From: Bacteroidota bacterium | GTDB lineage: Bacteria > Bacteroidota > Bacteroidia > NS11-12g > UBA9320 | DNA length: 16,092 nt | Assembly: GCA_947499775.1 (NCBI GenBank) | Contig: CANMPY010000010.1 | Coordinates: 1-16,092 of the forward strand | Direction: 5' to 3' | Shown: positions 6,924-14,196 of the stretch, one piece after another | Layout: each line of letters starts with the position of its first letter | Numbering within the stretch: position 1 is the first letter of the stretch | Translations under genes and position numbers: made by a program | Notes under the pieces: generated by a model | What the model saw: the letters and a program-made list of their open reading frames with translations, nothing else | Database searches by the model: none | What the model was told of the DNA's origin: nothing

Positions 6924-7835
6924 TTGGAGAGCAAACTTACTATTCTTGGTTGTGGCTCGGCAGCTCCATCTTTACTTAGGGCAAGCACTGCCCAAGTTTT
7001 GGAAATGGCAGGCAAAGTTATTTTGATTGATTGCGGTGAAGGAACGCAATGGCAATTGCTAAAATGCAAAATCAGCGTTTTTAAAATCGACATCATATTT
7101 ATCAGTCATTTTCATGGCGATCATTACCTAGGATTACCTGGCTTGCTCAATACCCTTGCATTATATGGGCGAAAGAAACCTTTAAAAATATTTGGCCCCC
7201 AGGGAATAAGGCAATTATTAAAACAATCGACCGAACATGAAGAAATGACTCCTCATTTTGAAGTTGAAATTATCGAACTCAATAACAAGGTGACCAGTAC
7301 TATTTTAACTGAGCAAAACCTAACCGTTTCTTCAATACCACTTGAACATCGCATACCCTGTTATGGCTACCATTTTGAATTTAATCATTTCACTTTAAAG
7401 ATTGATAAACAAAAATGCGATTCCGCTTCATTAGGAGTCAATGCTATAAAAGCATTTAAAAAGGGAGAAGATTATTCTTTCAAAAATCAATTTTATTTGG
7501 CTGCCAATTATACAATCCCAATTCATACCATTCATAGCTATACTTTTATTACCGATACGTTGTTCTTGCCAAGCATTGCTGAGAGTTTTAGACATACCAA
7601 CTTACTTTACCACGAATCTACTTACCTGAACATTCTATTGGACAAGGCGCAAACAACCTTCCACAGCACAGCATTACAGGCTGCTGAAATGGCAAAATTA
7701 GCAGAAGCCAAGACGCTTGTAATTGGTCATTTTTCTTCCCGTTACAACGAAACAAATGAACTCCTAGAAGAAGCAAGGTCATTGTTTACAAATACTGAAT
7801 TGGCAAGCGATGGCCGACAATTTATTATAAAATAA
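6924..7835 (+). CDS. rnz: Ribonuclease Z (tRNA 3' endonuclease)
   Basis: 303-residue metallo-beta-lactamase-fold nuclease that removes 3' trailers from tRNA precursors; usual length for bacterial RNase Z. It opens with LTILGCGSAAPS (5-16) and has the zinc motif HFHGDH (H62, H64, D66, H67). Further ligands are H142 (LEHRIPCYGY), D211 (ITDT) and H269 (GHFSSRY). All are present, so it should be active. The start is TTG at 6924: the only upstream in-frame codons after the STAS stop are ACG and GAA, and the next ATG (codon 28) would remove the essential first strand and GSAAPS loop. It is second in the unit with the STAS-like gene. No terminator is evident in the 114 bp before ftsK, so some read-through is possible. 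Confidence 0.97.
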   Translation: MESKLTILGCGSAAPSLLRASTAQVLEMAGKVILIDCGEGTQWQLLKCKISVFKIDIIFISHFHGDHYLGLPGLLNTLALYGRKKPLKIFGPQGIRQLLKQSTEHEEMTPHFEVEIIELNNKVTSTILTEQNLTVSSIPLEHRIPCYGYHFEFNHFTLKIDKQKCDSASLGVNAIKAFKKGEDYSFKNQFYLAANYTIPIHTIHSYTFITDTLFLPSIAESFRHTNLLYHESTYLNILLDKAQTTFHSTALQAAEMAKLAEAKTLVIGHFSSRYNETNELLEEARSLFTNTELASDGRQFIIK

Positions 7836-7892
7836 TTGGTTATCCACATCCGTTATTAAACCGTAGGTCAATAATCCGAGCTGGGGTTCATC

Positions 7893-7900
7893 TATATTTG
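7893..7900 (+). promoter_or_regulatory. Candidate -7 box for ftsK-lolA
   Basis: TATATTTG matches TAnnTTTG and would give a start near 7907 and a leader of about 43 bases. No TTTG is found 19-21 bases upstream, so support is partial. Confidence 0.35.
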
Positions 7901-7949
7901 AGGGTTTTGGTAGGTATAAAAGCTAAGGATCTATAAAAACATTTGCAAA

Positions 7950-10409
7950 ATGAATGATTTTGAAAACGAAGTAAAACAAGCGCCAAAAGGCAAAACTATT
8001 GGGGCTAAATCCAGTAATAAAAGAGGAAATTCAGGGTCAGTAAAACCTAGAGATATAGGAAGTATTCTTTTACTAAAGGATGATACCACGCGTAAAATTG
8101 TTGGCTTAGTGATGGTGTTTTTTGCCTTTTTTTCTGCTGCCTCACTCATTTCATTTGCTCTATATTGGAAAAATGATTTAAGTATTTTACAAGGAAATGA
8201 GCTGATTACTGACTTCGAAACTAAAAATTGGATGGGCGAGTTGGGCGCTAAGTTTGGGTATGCCATCATGTACAAAGGGTTTGGGCTATTATCTTTATTG
8301 TTACCCATTTTTATTATGCATTTTGGGCTCATTTTATTAGTTGAAAAACGTTTCATGAAGCCACTTGTTTGGTTAAAATACATAGCCACCGTAGGCTTTT
8401 GGTTATTATTAGGTTTTGGTGCTCTTTATGGATATAATGCTATCTTGGGAGGCGGGGTAGGCTTTTGGATGTTTAATTCATTGCACCAAATGATTGGATT
8501 ATTAGGGGGCATTCTCTTTCTGATAATATCCGCTTACCTCATTCTTTGGTTAGTTTTCAAAATAGAACCATTTGGTTTAAAAACCTATGTTCAAAATATG
8601 ACATCTAACCGAATAAAACCTATTCCAAATTCAGATGATGACGATTGCGATACTCAAATTTATTCTGGAGATACGCTTTTCGAAAAGGATCAAATAAATC
8701 TTAACACGATTGATGAGGAAGAGGATTCTAATGAATTTAGCTTTACAATAACGCATGACAATGGATCAAAAAAGGTGCATTTAGAATCGGATCTTACGCT
8801 AGAGGTAAATGACATACCGGAAGATACAGACCCTCCATTTGATGAGGATATACTAGAGGTTAAAGTTGTTGATGAACATTATGGAACAGATACTCTTTTT
8901 GACCCAAAACTTGATCTGAGAGACTATCAGTTTCCTGAAATTGATTTTTTAAATGAGTACGGCGGCGAAGGACAAAAAGAAGTAACCATTGAGGAACTTG
9001 AAAAAAGCAAGAATATGATTGTAGAAACGCTTAAAAACTACAATATTAGCATTTCAAGCATCAAGGCTACCACTGGTCCTACTGTTACATTATTCGAAAT
9101 TGTTCCTGCTGCTGGAGTAAAAATTTCGAGAATAAAAAACCTAGAAGACGATATTGCCTTGAGTTTAGCGGCATTGGGCATCCGAATTATTGCACCTATT
9201 CCTGGCAAAGGAACAATAGGCATTGAGGTTCCAAACAAAAACCCAAAGATAGTATCGATGAAATCGATGCTGATGAGTCCAAAATTTCAAAAAGCCGAGA
9301 TGGATTTACCCGTATGTTTGGGAAAAACCATTTCAAACGAAGTATTCGTAACAGACCTAACCAAAATGCCTCATTTACTGATGGCAGGGGCTACAGGGCA
9401 AGGCAAGTCTGTTGGCCTTAATGCGCTTCTTATTTCGCTATTATACAAAAAGCATCCTGCCGAATTAAAATTTGTGTTAGTTGATCCAAAAAAGGTTGAA
9501 TTAACGCTATTTAGAACCATAGAGCGGCATTATTTAGCAAAACTCCCTGGAGACAATGAAGCCGTTATAACCGATAATAAGCAAGTAATTACGACCTTAA
9601 AATCATTGTGTTTAGAAATGGATAGCCGATATGAATTATTACAATGGGCTATGGTTAGAAATATAAAAGAGTATAATGCTAAATTCATAAATCGAAAGCT
9701 ACTGCCAACCGAGGGGCATAGATTTTTACCTTACATCGTTGTTATTATTGATGAAGTGGCCGATTTAATAATGACAGCTGGCAAGGAAGTAGAACACCCC
9801 ATTAGCCGGTTAGCTCAATTAGCAAGGGCCATCGGAATTCATCTAGTATTAGCAACGCAACGGCCATCGGTAAATATTATTACAGGAACGATTAAAGCCA
9901 ATTTTCCTGCCAGAATAGCATTTAGGGTGACATCTAAAATTGACAGTAGAACTATCTTAGATGCCAATGGAGCTGACCAATTGGTGGGCCGAGGCGATAT
10001 GCTTTTTTCGAATGGCAATGATCTTTTACGTTTACAATGCCCATTTGTAGATACGCCTGAGGTTGAAAAAATTACAAGTTTCATAGGTGCTCAACGCGGC
10101 TATTCGCAAGCTTATGTATTGCCAAAAGTGGCCGATGAAGACGGCGAAACAGATATGGATGATATGGCTCCTGATGACTGGGACAGCATGTTTTCTGATG
10201 CTGCTAGAGTAATTGTAAACAACCAACAAGGGAGTACATCCTTACTTCAACGAAAAATGAAGATTGGATATAATCGAGCAGGGCGCTTGATAGATCAAAT
10301 GGAAATAGCTAATATTGTAGGTCCTTTTAAGGGCAGCCAAGCTCGAGAAGTATTAATTAGTGATAATGCAAGCTTGGAACAACTATTGCAGGACATACTA
10401 AAGAAATGA
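7950..10409 (+). CDS. ftsK: DNA translocase FtsK/SpoIIIE
   Basis: 819-residue membrane-anchored DNA pump that clears chromosome DNA from the division septum. Four hydrophobic segments (about 49-73, 105-130, 138-160, 178-205) anchor it. Residues 220-335 form a short, strongly acidic linker rather than the long Pro/Gln-rich linker of E. coli FtsK. The motor (about 340-715) has Walker A GATGQGKS (480-487), Walker B VVIIDE (597-602), and the typical VDPKKVELTLF (501-511) and LATQRPSVNIITGTIKANFPARIAF blocks. The C-terminal gamma winged helix (about 755-809; SLLQRKMKIGYNRAGRLIDQME) should read orientation sequences and contact XerD. The length fits the compact type seen in Bacteroidota. Its TGA overlaps the ATG of lolA by 4 bases, so the two are co-translated. 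The start is ATG 7950. Confidence 0.98.
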   Translation: MNDFENEVKQAPKGKTIGAKSSNKRGNSGSVKPRDIGSILLLKDDTTRKIVGLVMVFFAFFSAASLISFALYWKNDLSILQGNELITDFETKNWMGELGAKFGYAIMYKGFGLLSLLLPIFIMHFGLILLVEKRFMKPLVWLKYIATVGFWLLLGFGALYGYNAILGGGVGFWMFNSLHQMIGLLGGILFLIISAYLILWLVFKIEPFGLKTYVQNMTSNRIKPIPNSDDDDCDTQIYSGDTLFEKDQINLNTIDEEEDSNEFSFTITHDNGSKKVHLESDLTLEVNDIPEDTDPPFDEDILEVKVVDEHYGTDTLFDPKLDLRDYQFPEIDFLNEYGGEGQKEVTIEELEKSKNMIVETLKNYNISISSIKATTGPTVTLFEIVPAAGVKISRIKNLEDDIALSLAALGIRIIAPIPGKGTIGIEVPNKNPKIVSMKSMLMSPKFQKAEMDLPVCLGKTISNEVFVTDLTKMPHLLMAGATGQGKSVGLNALLISLLYKKHPAELKFVLVDPKKVELTLFRTIERHYLAKLPGDNEAVITDNKQVITTLKSLCLEMDSRYELLQWAMVRNIKEYNAKFINRKLLPTEGHRFLPYIVVIIDEVADLIMTAGKEVEHPISRLAQLARAIGIHLVLATQRPSVNIITGTIKANFPARIAFRVTSKIDSRTILDANGADQLVGRGDMLFSNGNDLLRLQCPFVDTPEVEKITSFIGAQRGYSQAYVLPKVADEDGETDMDDMAPDDWDSMFSDAARVIVNNQQGSTSLLQRKMKIGYNRAGRLIDQMEIANIVGPFKGSQAREVLISDNASLEQLLQDILKK

Positions 10410-11083
10410 CCATGAAAGCCATCCAAAAACCATTACTCTCCTATTTAAGTCTACTCCTAATTCTTGTTTTTTTATTTTTTTTATCATCAGCATTCGTAAC
10501 AGTTGACAAAGAAGCCAATAGAATATTAGACAAGGTTAGCAGAAATTACAAGTCGTATAAATCAATCAAAGCCGCTTTTAAAATCAAAATTTTAAACAAA
10601 CAAGATAAAAGTGCGCAAACTGAAAAAGGCACTTTATTTGTAAAAGGAAAAAAATTTAAAGTAGAAATGGATGGGCAAGACATTTATTGTGATGGCAAAA
10701 CGATGTGGACCTATCTAAAAGATGCCAATGAAGTACAAATAAGTACCTATAATCCAAAAAATAATGACATTAACCCAAGCGAAATATTTACGGTTTATGA
10801 AAAAGGATTTCTATCTAAATTTATTGGAGAAGGAAAAAAAGGAAACATCGTTACCGAACATATCGAACTTACCCCTACCGACAAAAAGAAACCGTTTTTT
10901 AAAATTAAGCTTACCATTGATAAAGTAGCCAAAAAAATTATGGACATGACTGTATTTAATAAAAATGGTGTTGAGTCCGTTTATGAAATAACTACTTTCA
11001 GTTCCAATATTAAATACGAAGACACATTCTTTAAATTCGACAAAAAATCAAAACCAGGTGTTGTCGAAATAGATTTACGTTAA
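10406..11083 (+). CDS. lolA: LolA-like periplasmic lipoprotein carrier
   Basis: 225-residue exported protein. It has a long signal peptide with hydrophobic core YLSLLLILVFLFFLSSAF (13-30) and probable cleavage shortly after. The mature part fits the LolA barrel: LDKVSRNYKSYKSIKAAFKI (41-60), GTLFVKGKKFKVEM (75-88), DGKTMWTYLKDANEVQIS (96-113) and a C-terminal strand series ending KPGVVEIDLR. LolA shuttles outer-membrane lipoproteins across the periplasm from LolCDE. The start overlaps the ftsK stop in an ATGA; a second in-frame ATG lies at 10412 and would change only two residues. ftsK-lolA is also the order in E. coli, which supports the call. It is last in the unit, followed by a strong terminator. 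The receptor LolB is usually not recognisable in Bacteroidota, so the delivery step may differ. Confidence 0.9.
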   Translation: MTMKAIQKPLLSYLSLLLILVFLFFLSSAFVTVDKEANRILDKVSRNYKSYKSIKAAFKIKILNKQDKSAQTEKGTLFVKGKKFKVEMDGQDIYCDGKTMWTYLKDANEVQISTYNPKNNDINPSEIFTVYEKGFLSKFIGEGKKGNIVTEHIELTPTDKKKPFFKIKLTIDKVAKKIMDMTVFNKNGVESVYEITTFSSNIKYEDTFFKFDKKSKPGVVEIDLR

Positions 11084-11101
11084 CCTTGTAACTCGCTTCC
11101 C

Positions 11102-11136
11102 AAAAAACTCCATTTCTAACAAAATGGAGTTTTTTT
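11102..11136 (+). terminator. Intrinsic terminator after ftsK-lolA
   Basis: A 14-bp perfect stem (11102-11115 with 11122-11135, core CTCCATTT/AAATGGAG) around a 6-base loop, with A-tract on the 5' side and T-tract on the 3' side, 18 bases after the lolA stop. The A/T tracts make it formally bidirectional. Confidence 0.88.
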
Positions 11137-11163
11137 ATATCCCTTTTTATCAAAAACATATTA

Positions 11164-11195
11164 CTTGATATTCCATTAAATTCCCATTACGTTTG
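11164..11195 (+). promoter_or_regulatory. Promoter for the lipoprotein gene
   Basis: CTTG (11164-11167), a 20-base spacer, then TACGTTTG (11188-11195), matching TAnnTTTG. Transcription should start near 11202, 9 bases before ATG 11211. It overlaps the TTG at 11193 and so argues against that codon as the start. Confidence 0.5.
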
Positions 11196-11210
11196 AAGAA
11201 ATATTTTTGT

Positions 11211-11948
11211 ATGAATAAAAAAATAATATTAGCATGTTGTATTATAGGAGTTCTAGGTTTCCAAAATTGTAAAGATGATAAGGATCCCGAGCCTACACCT
11301 ATTACAGCACCAATAGTTACACTTCCAACCTCAATTAAGAATGTGGATGGCATATTAATGGCTATAAGCACATCCACCAAAGCAAGTGGAATTGAACTAA
11401 TTGTAGGTAGCGCTCAAGCTGTTTTCTTCAAAAACAAAAACCCATTAATAAAGGTTGAAGCAGGAACTGTTAAAATTAATATGAAAACATGCACTAGAAG
11501 CGACGATTCACTTTATTTTTATACAGCATCAGCTACCGAACCTACTGGCATAGTATACAAGAGTCAGATATTATGGCAAACCACAGGAACTGCAGATGTA
11601 CCATTAATTAATGATAATGATGGAGGCGGTATGCCAAATATGCCAACCGTTCCTGAATTTTTAAATATGAGTATCACGCAAGACAAATTGATAAACTGGG
11701 TTTCAAGCTATGGTGGAGATTCTACTATTTTTATTATCAAAGGCCCTTTGGCTACTTACAAACGAACCTTTAATAATACCATCTCATCACACACAGTGAC
11801 TTTAGCTGAAATTGCCAAATTAGGAAAAGGTGCAGCTACATTGCAAATCATAAACTATAAGCTTATTTCAAAAACGCTTGGTACTAAGTCGTATGCATTT
11901 CTTAAGCAGATGATTGGGAATTGCACTAAAGTTACTATAACCCCTTAA
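11211..11948 (+). CDS. Uncharacterised surface-type lipoprotein
   Basis: 245 residues from ATG 11211. A longer reading from TTG 11193 is unlikely because the promoter -7 box covers it and because MNKKIILACCIIGVLGF already makes a good signal peptide. The likely lipid-modified residue is C20, followed by KDDKDPEPTP. A Lys-Asp-Asp directly after the cysteine resembles the lipoprotein export signal described for Bacteroidota, which sends lipoproteins to the cell surface. The lipobox FQNC is off consensus (Asn at -1). The mature part has two halves joined by a flexible Gly/Pro/Asn linker (about 125-140, NDNDGGGMPNMP). The first half is rich in beta strands. C94 and C238 are the only other cysteines after C20 and could pair. 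I recognise no domain or function. It is a single gene between the lolA terminator and convergent pnuC. Confidence 0.8.
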   Translation: MNKKIILACCIIGVLGFQNCKDDKDPEPTPITAPIVTLPTSIKNVDGILMAISTSTKASGIELIVGSAQAVFFKNKNPLIKVEAGTVKINMKTCTRSDDSLYFYTASATEPTGIVYKSQILWQTTGTADVPLINDNDGGGMPNMPTVPEFLNMSITQDKLINWVSSYGGDSTIFIIKGPLATYKRTFNNTISSHTVTLAEIAKLGKGAATLQIINYKLISKTLGTKSYAFLKQMIGNCTKVTITP

Positions 11949-11991
11949 TATGCTCATTTTAAGGATTGCTATTGTTTAATAAAGGCAGTTT

Positions 11992-12552
11992 TTAAAGTGC
12001 TGATTGCCCAACTTTGCTAATTTTTCTCCAACGGTACACCCCAAAAATGCCAATACATAAAATAACACAGGCATAAATTGCAGTTAAGTAAAGTTCTTTT
12101 TTAGTATATACAATTATCATTAATAAATCTGCTGCTAGCCAATAATACCAATTCTCAATTTTTCGAAATGTGGTAAGAAACTGTCCAGTTATACTTAAAG
12201 AAAGAATTGCAGATTCAGCTATTGGGAAACTACATTTGGTGAAATTGATTAAAAAATAGGATGAAAATGGGATTATTAGCAACGTTACTAGCACCCAAAT
12301 GACTTGATTCGACCGAGTTAGATATGTAGGATTTTTGCCTTTCTTATTTTTCCAATTGAACCAACCCCAAATACCACTTACCAAAAAAAGTAATTGTACA
12401 GCTAAATCGCCATAAAGCCTCTCGTTCAAAAACAACCAGATGAAACACCCAATATTTACAAAACCTACAGGCCATGTAAGCGTATTATTCTTATACAATA
12501 AATAAACAGCTAGAATTCCTGCTAACACGCCAACAGCTTCAATCATTTGCAT
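11992..12552 (-). CDS. pnuC: PnuC-family vitamin transporter (nicotinamide riboside or related)
   Basis: 186-residue integral membrane protein with about seven hydrophobic segments, the normal size and build of PnuC. Diagnostic blocks are TLTWPVGFVNIGCFIWLFLN, RLYGDLAVQLLFLVSGIWGW, and the C-terminal ENWYYWLAADLLMIIVY followed by KELYLTAIYACVILCIGIFG. PnuC proteins carry nicotinamide riboside by facilitated diffusion driven by intracellular phosphorylation; relatives move riboflavin or thiamin. No kinase or riboswitch neighbour is here to settle the substrate. The start is uncertain: a GTG at 12561 overlaps a candidate promoter -7 box, ATG 12552 is chosen, and ATG 12546 (giving MIEAVGVLAG) is equally plausible. 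It converges with the lipoprotein gene (43-bp gap) and is divergent from speA. Confidence 0.88.
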   Translation of the reverse strand: MQMIEAVGVLAGILAVYLLYKNNTLTWPVGFVNIGCFIWLFLNERLYGDLAVQLLFLVSGIWGWFNWKNKKGKNPTYLTRSNQVIWVLVTLLIIPFSSYFLINFTKCSFPIAESAILSLSITGQFLTTFRKIENWYYWLAADLLMIIVYTKKELYLTAIYACVILCIGIFGVYRWRKISKVGQSAL

Positions 12553-12560
12553 ATATCGCA

Positions 12561-12568
12561 CAAAATTA
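12561..12568 (-). promoter_or_regulatory. Candidate -7 box for pnuC
   Basis: On the minus strand TAATTTTG matches TAnnTTTG, with no clear TTTG at -33. Transcription would start near 12554, leaving almost no leader before ATG 12552 and 8 bases before ATG 12546. Confidence 0.3.
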
Positions 12569-12618
12569 ACAATTAAGACTCTATTAAAGAATCAATTAAA
12601 AATAGAATCCAAATCACT

Positions 12619-12626
12619 TACATTTG
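12619..12626 (+). promoter_or_regulatory. Candidate -7 box for the arginine decarboxylase gene
   Basis: TACATTTG matches TAnnTTTG but lacks a TTTG at -33. If used, the leader would be about 110 bases. The leader contains the 9-base direct repeat CTTACTTGC (12646-12654 and 12697-12705) and no stem I can support; I see no riboswitch. Confidence 0.3.
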
Positions 12627-12742
12627 CACAAAATATTGAATGTAACTTACTTGCTTATACAAATTACAACCCAACTATTTAATAACAAATACACCTTACT
12701 TGCCTTTTTTATTAATTTTAGATGCCTAACTAGCCAATACCA

Positions 12743-14134
12743 ATGAAAAATAAATACATCGATTTAATTCAACAAACCTTTAATTTTCCTCAGGAAGAGT
12801 TTCAGCTCGAGGACAATACATTAACTTTCCACGGCATGTATTTAATGGATTTAATCAAGCAATACGGTACGCCCTTAAAATTTCATTACTTACCAAGGAT
12901 TTCTGAAAATATAAAAAAAGCGAAAATGTGGTTTAACGTAGCAATGGCTAAATGCGACTATCAAGCCAAGTATCATTATTGCTATTGCACTAAAAGCAGT
13001 CATTTTCAATTTGTATTAGAAGAAGCGCTAAAAAATGACATACATATTGAAACTTCATCAGCGTTTGACATCGACATTATCGAGTCTCTTTATACCGAAG
13101 GTAAAATAACAAAGCAGCAATACATCATATCAAATGGCTTTAAAACTGATATTTATATCGAAAATATTGCGCGAATAATTAACGATGGTTTCGAAAATAC
13201 ACTGCCCATATTAGACAATAAAAGTGAGCTAGAACGGTTGATAAATCTCGTAGATAAACCCTTTAAAATTGGAATACGATTAGCGGCCGAAGAAGAACCT
13301 AAATTTGAATTTTATACGAGTCGATTAGGTATAGGCTATAAAGATATTGTTTCCTTTTATTTAGATCAAATAAAGGATAAGCCAAATGTGGAAGTTAAAA
13401 TGTTGCATTTTTTTATTAATACTGGCATTGCCGATACCGCGTATTACTGGAATGAATTGCATAAATGCCTAAAAGTTTATTGTGCCCTAAAAAAGATATG
13501 CCCTACCTTAGATTCATTAAATATTGGAGGGGGTTTTCCGATAAAAAATTCCTTGTCGTTTGAATATGACTATGCGTATATGGCCGAAGAAATTGTAGCG
13601 CAAATAAAACAAGTGTGTAATGAAAACCACATTGAAGAACCCCATGTTTTTACCGAATTCGGGTCGTTTACTGTGGGCGAAAGCGGAGGAGCTATTTATC
13701 AAGTTCTTTATCAAAAACAACAAAATGACAGAGAAAAGTGGAACATGATTGATAGTAGCTTTATGACCACATTGCCTGATGCTTGGGCCATCAACAAAAA
13801 GTTTTTGATGCTTCCAATTAACCGATGGGAAAAAACCTACGAACGGGTTTTATTAGGTGGACTAACTTGCGATAGCGATGATTACTACAATTCTGAGCAG
13901 CACGTTAATGCTATTTATTTGCCGAGGTATAGCAGCGATGACCCCTTGTATATCGGATTTTTTAATACCGGTGCATACCAGGAAAGTGTTGGCGGATATG
14001 GTGGCATTCAGCATTGTTTGGTTCCCGCACCCAAGCATATAATTATTGATAAGGATTCGGATGGGATAATGTCAACTCGCATTTTTTCGAAAGAGCAAAG
14101 CTATAAAAGCATGCTAAAAATCTTGGGTTATTAA
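12743..14134 (+). CDS. speA: PLP-dependent arginine decarboxylase, Bacteroidota long variant
   Basis: 463-residue fold-III decarboxylase (alanine racemase-like barrel plus C-terminal beta domain). The PLP lysine is K84 in YCYCTKSSHF (78-88). A glycine-rich phosphate-binding loop is at LNIGGGFPIKNS (259-270), with the C-terminal active-site pair at C376-D377 in GGLTCDSDDYYN and the NTGAYQ segment at 408-413. The whole sequence matches the Bacteroidota proteins generally called arginine decarboxylase, which make agmatine from arginine as the first step to putrescine and spermidine. It is shorter than the classical E. coli SpeA (about 650 residues) and has no inserted helical domain. The substrate is inferred from family naming; ornithine or another basic amino acid cannot be excluded by reading alone. 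No agmatinase or agmatine deiminase gene lies in the window. The start is ATG 12743. Confidence 0.88.
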   Translation: MKNKYIDLIQQTFNFPQEEFQLEDNTLTFHGMYLMDLIKQYGTPLKFHYLPRISENIKKAKMWFNVAMAKCDYQAKYHYCYCTKSSHFQFVLEEALKNDIHIETSSAFDIDIIESLYTEGKITKQQYIISNGFKTDIYIENIARIINDGFENTLPILDNKSELERLINLVDKPFKIGIRLAAEEEPKFEFYTSRLGIGYKDIVSFYLDQIKDKPNVEVKMLHFFINTGIADTAYYWNELHKCLKVYCALKKICPTLDSLNIGGGFPIKNSLSFEYDYAYMAEEIVAQIKQVCNENHIEEPHVFTEFGSFTVGESGGAIYQVLYQKQQNDREKWNMIDSSFMTTLPDAWAINKKFLMLPINRWEKTYERVLLGGLTCDSDDYYNSEQHVNAIYLPRYSSDDPLYIGFFNTGAYQESVGGYGGIQHCLVPAPKHIIIDKDSDGIMSTRIFSKEQSYKSMLKILGY

Positions 14135-14154
14135 AATTTATCCAACCTATCTAT

Positions 14155-14180
14155 TCAACCTACAGGGTTGATGGCTTTTT
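14155..14180 (+). terminator. Weak intrinsic terminator candidate after speA
   Basis: TCAACC (14155-14160) pairs with GGTTGA (14166-14171) around a TACAG loop, followed by TGGCTTTTT. The stem is only 6 bp and the T-run is offset by four bases, so termination may be partial. It lies just upstream of the mtaB -7 box. Confidence 0.4.
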
Positions 14181-14182
14181 AT

Positions 14183-14190
14183 TATCTTTG
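14183..14190 (+). promoter_or_regulatory. Candidate -7 box for mtaB
   Basis: TATCTTTG, the commonest form of the Bacteroidota -7 box, ends 6 bases before ATG 14197. The predicted transcription start falls on or next to the start codon, so the message could be leaderless. No TTTG at -33 is seen. Confidence 0.4.
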
Positions 14191-14196
14191 CCGCCA

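Noticed and set aside
7931..8389. Minus-strand open frame of 152 codons
   Set aside because: It is antisense to the membrane segments of ftsK; its hydrophobic stretches reflect complementary codons and it has no promoter or homology I recognise.
11202..11209. TATTTTTG as the promoter -7 box of the lipoprotein gene
   Set aside because: It ends one base before ATG 11211, which would place transcription start inside the gene; the TACGTTTG box at 11188-11195 with CTTG 20 bases upstream fits better.
11193..11210. TTG 11193 as the lipoprotein start codon
   Set aside because: It lies within the better promoter box, and the ATG at 11211 gives a normal-length signal peptide.
12627..12742. Riboswitch or attenuator in the arginine decarboxylase leader
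   Set aside because: I found only a 9-base direct repeat and no supported stem, conserved box or terminator.
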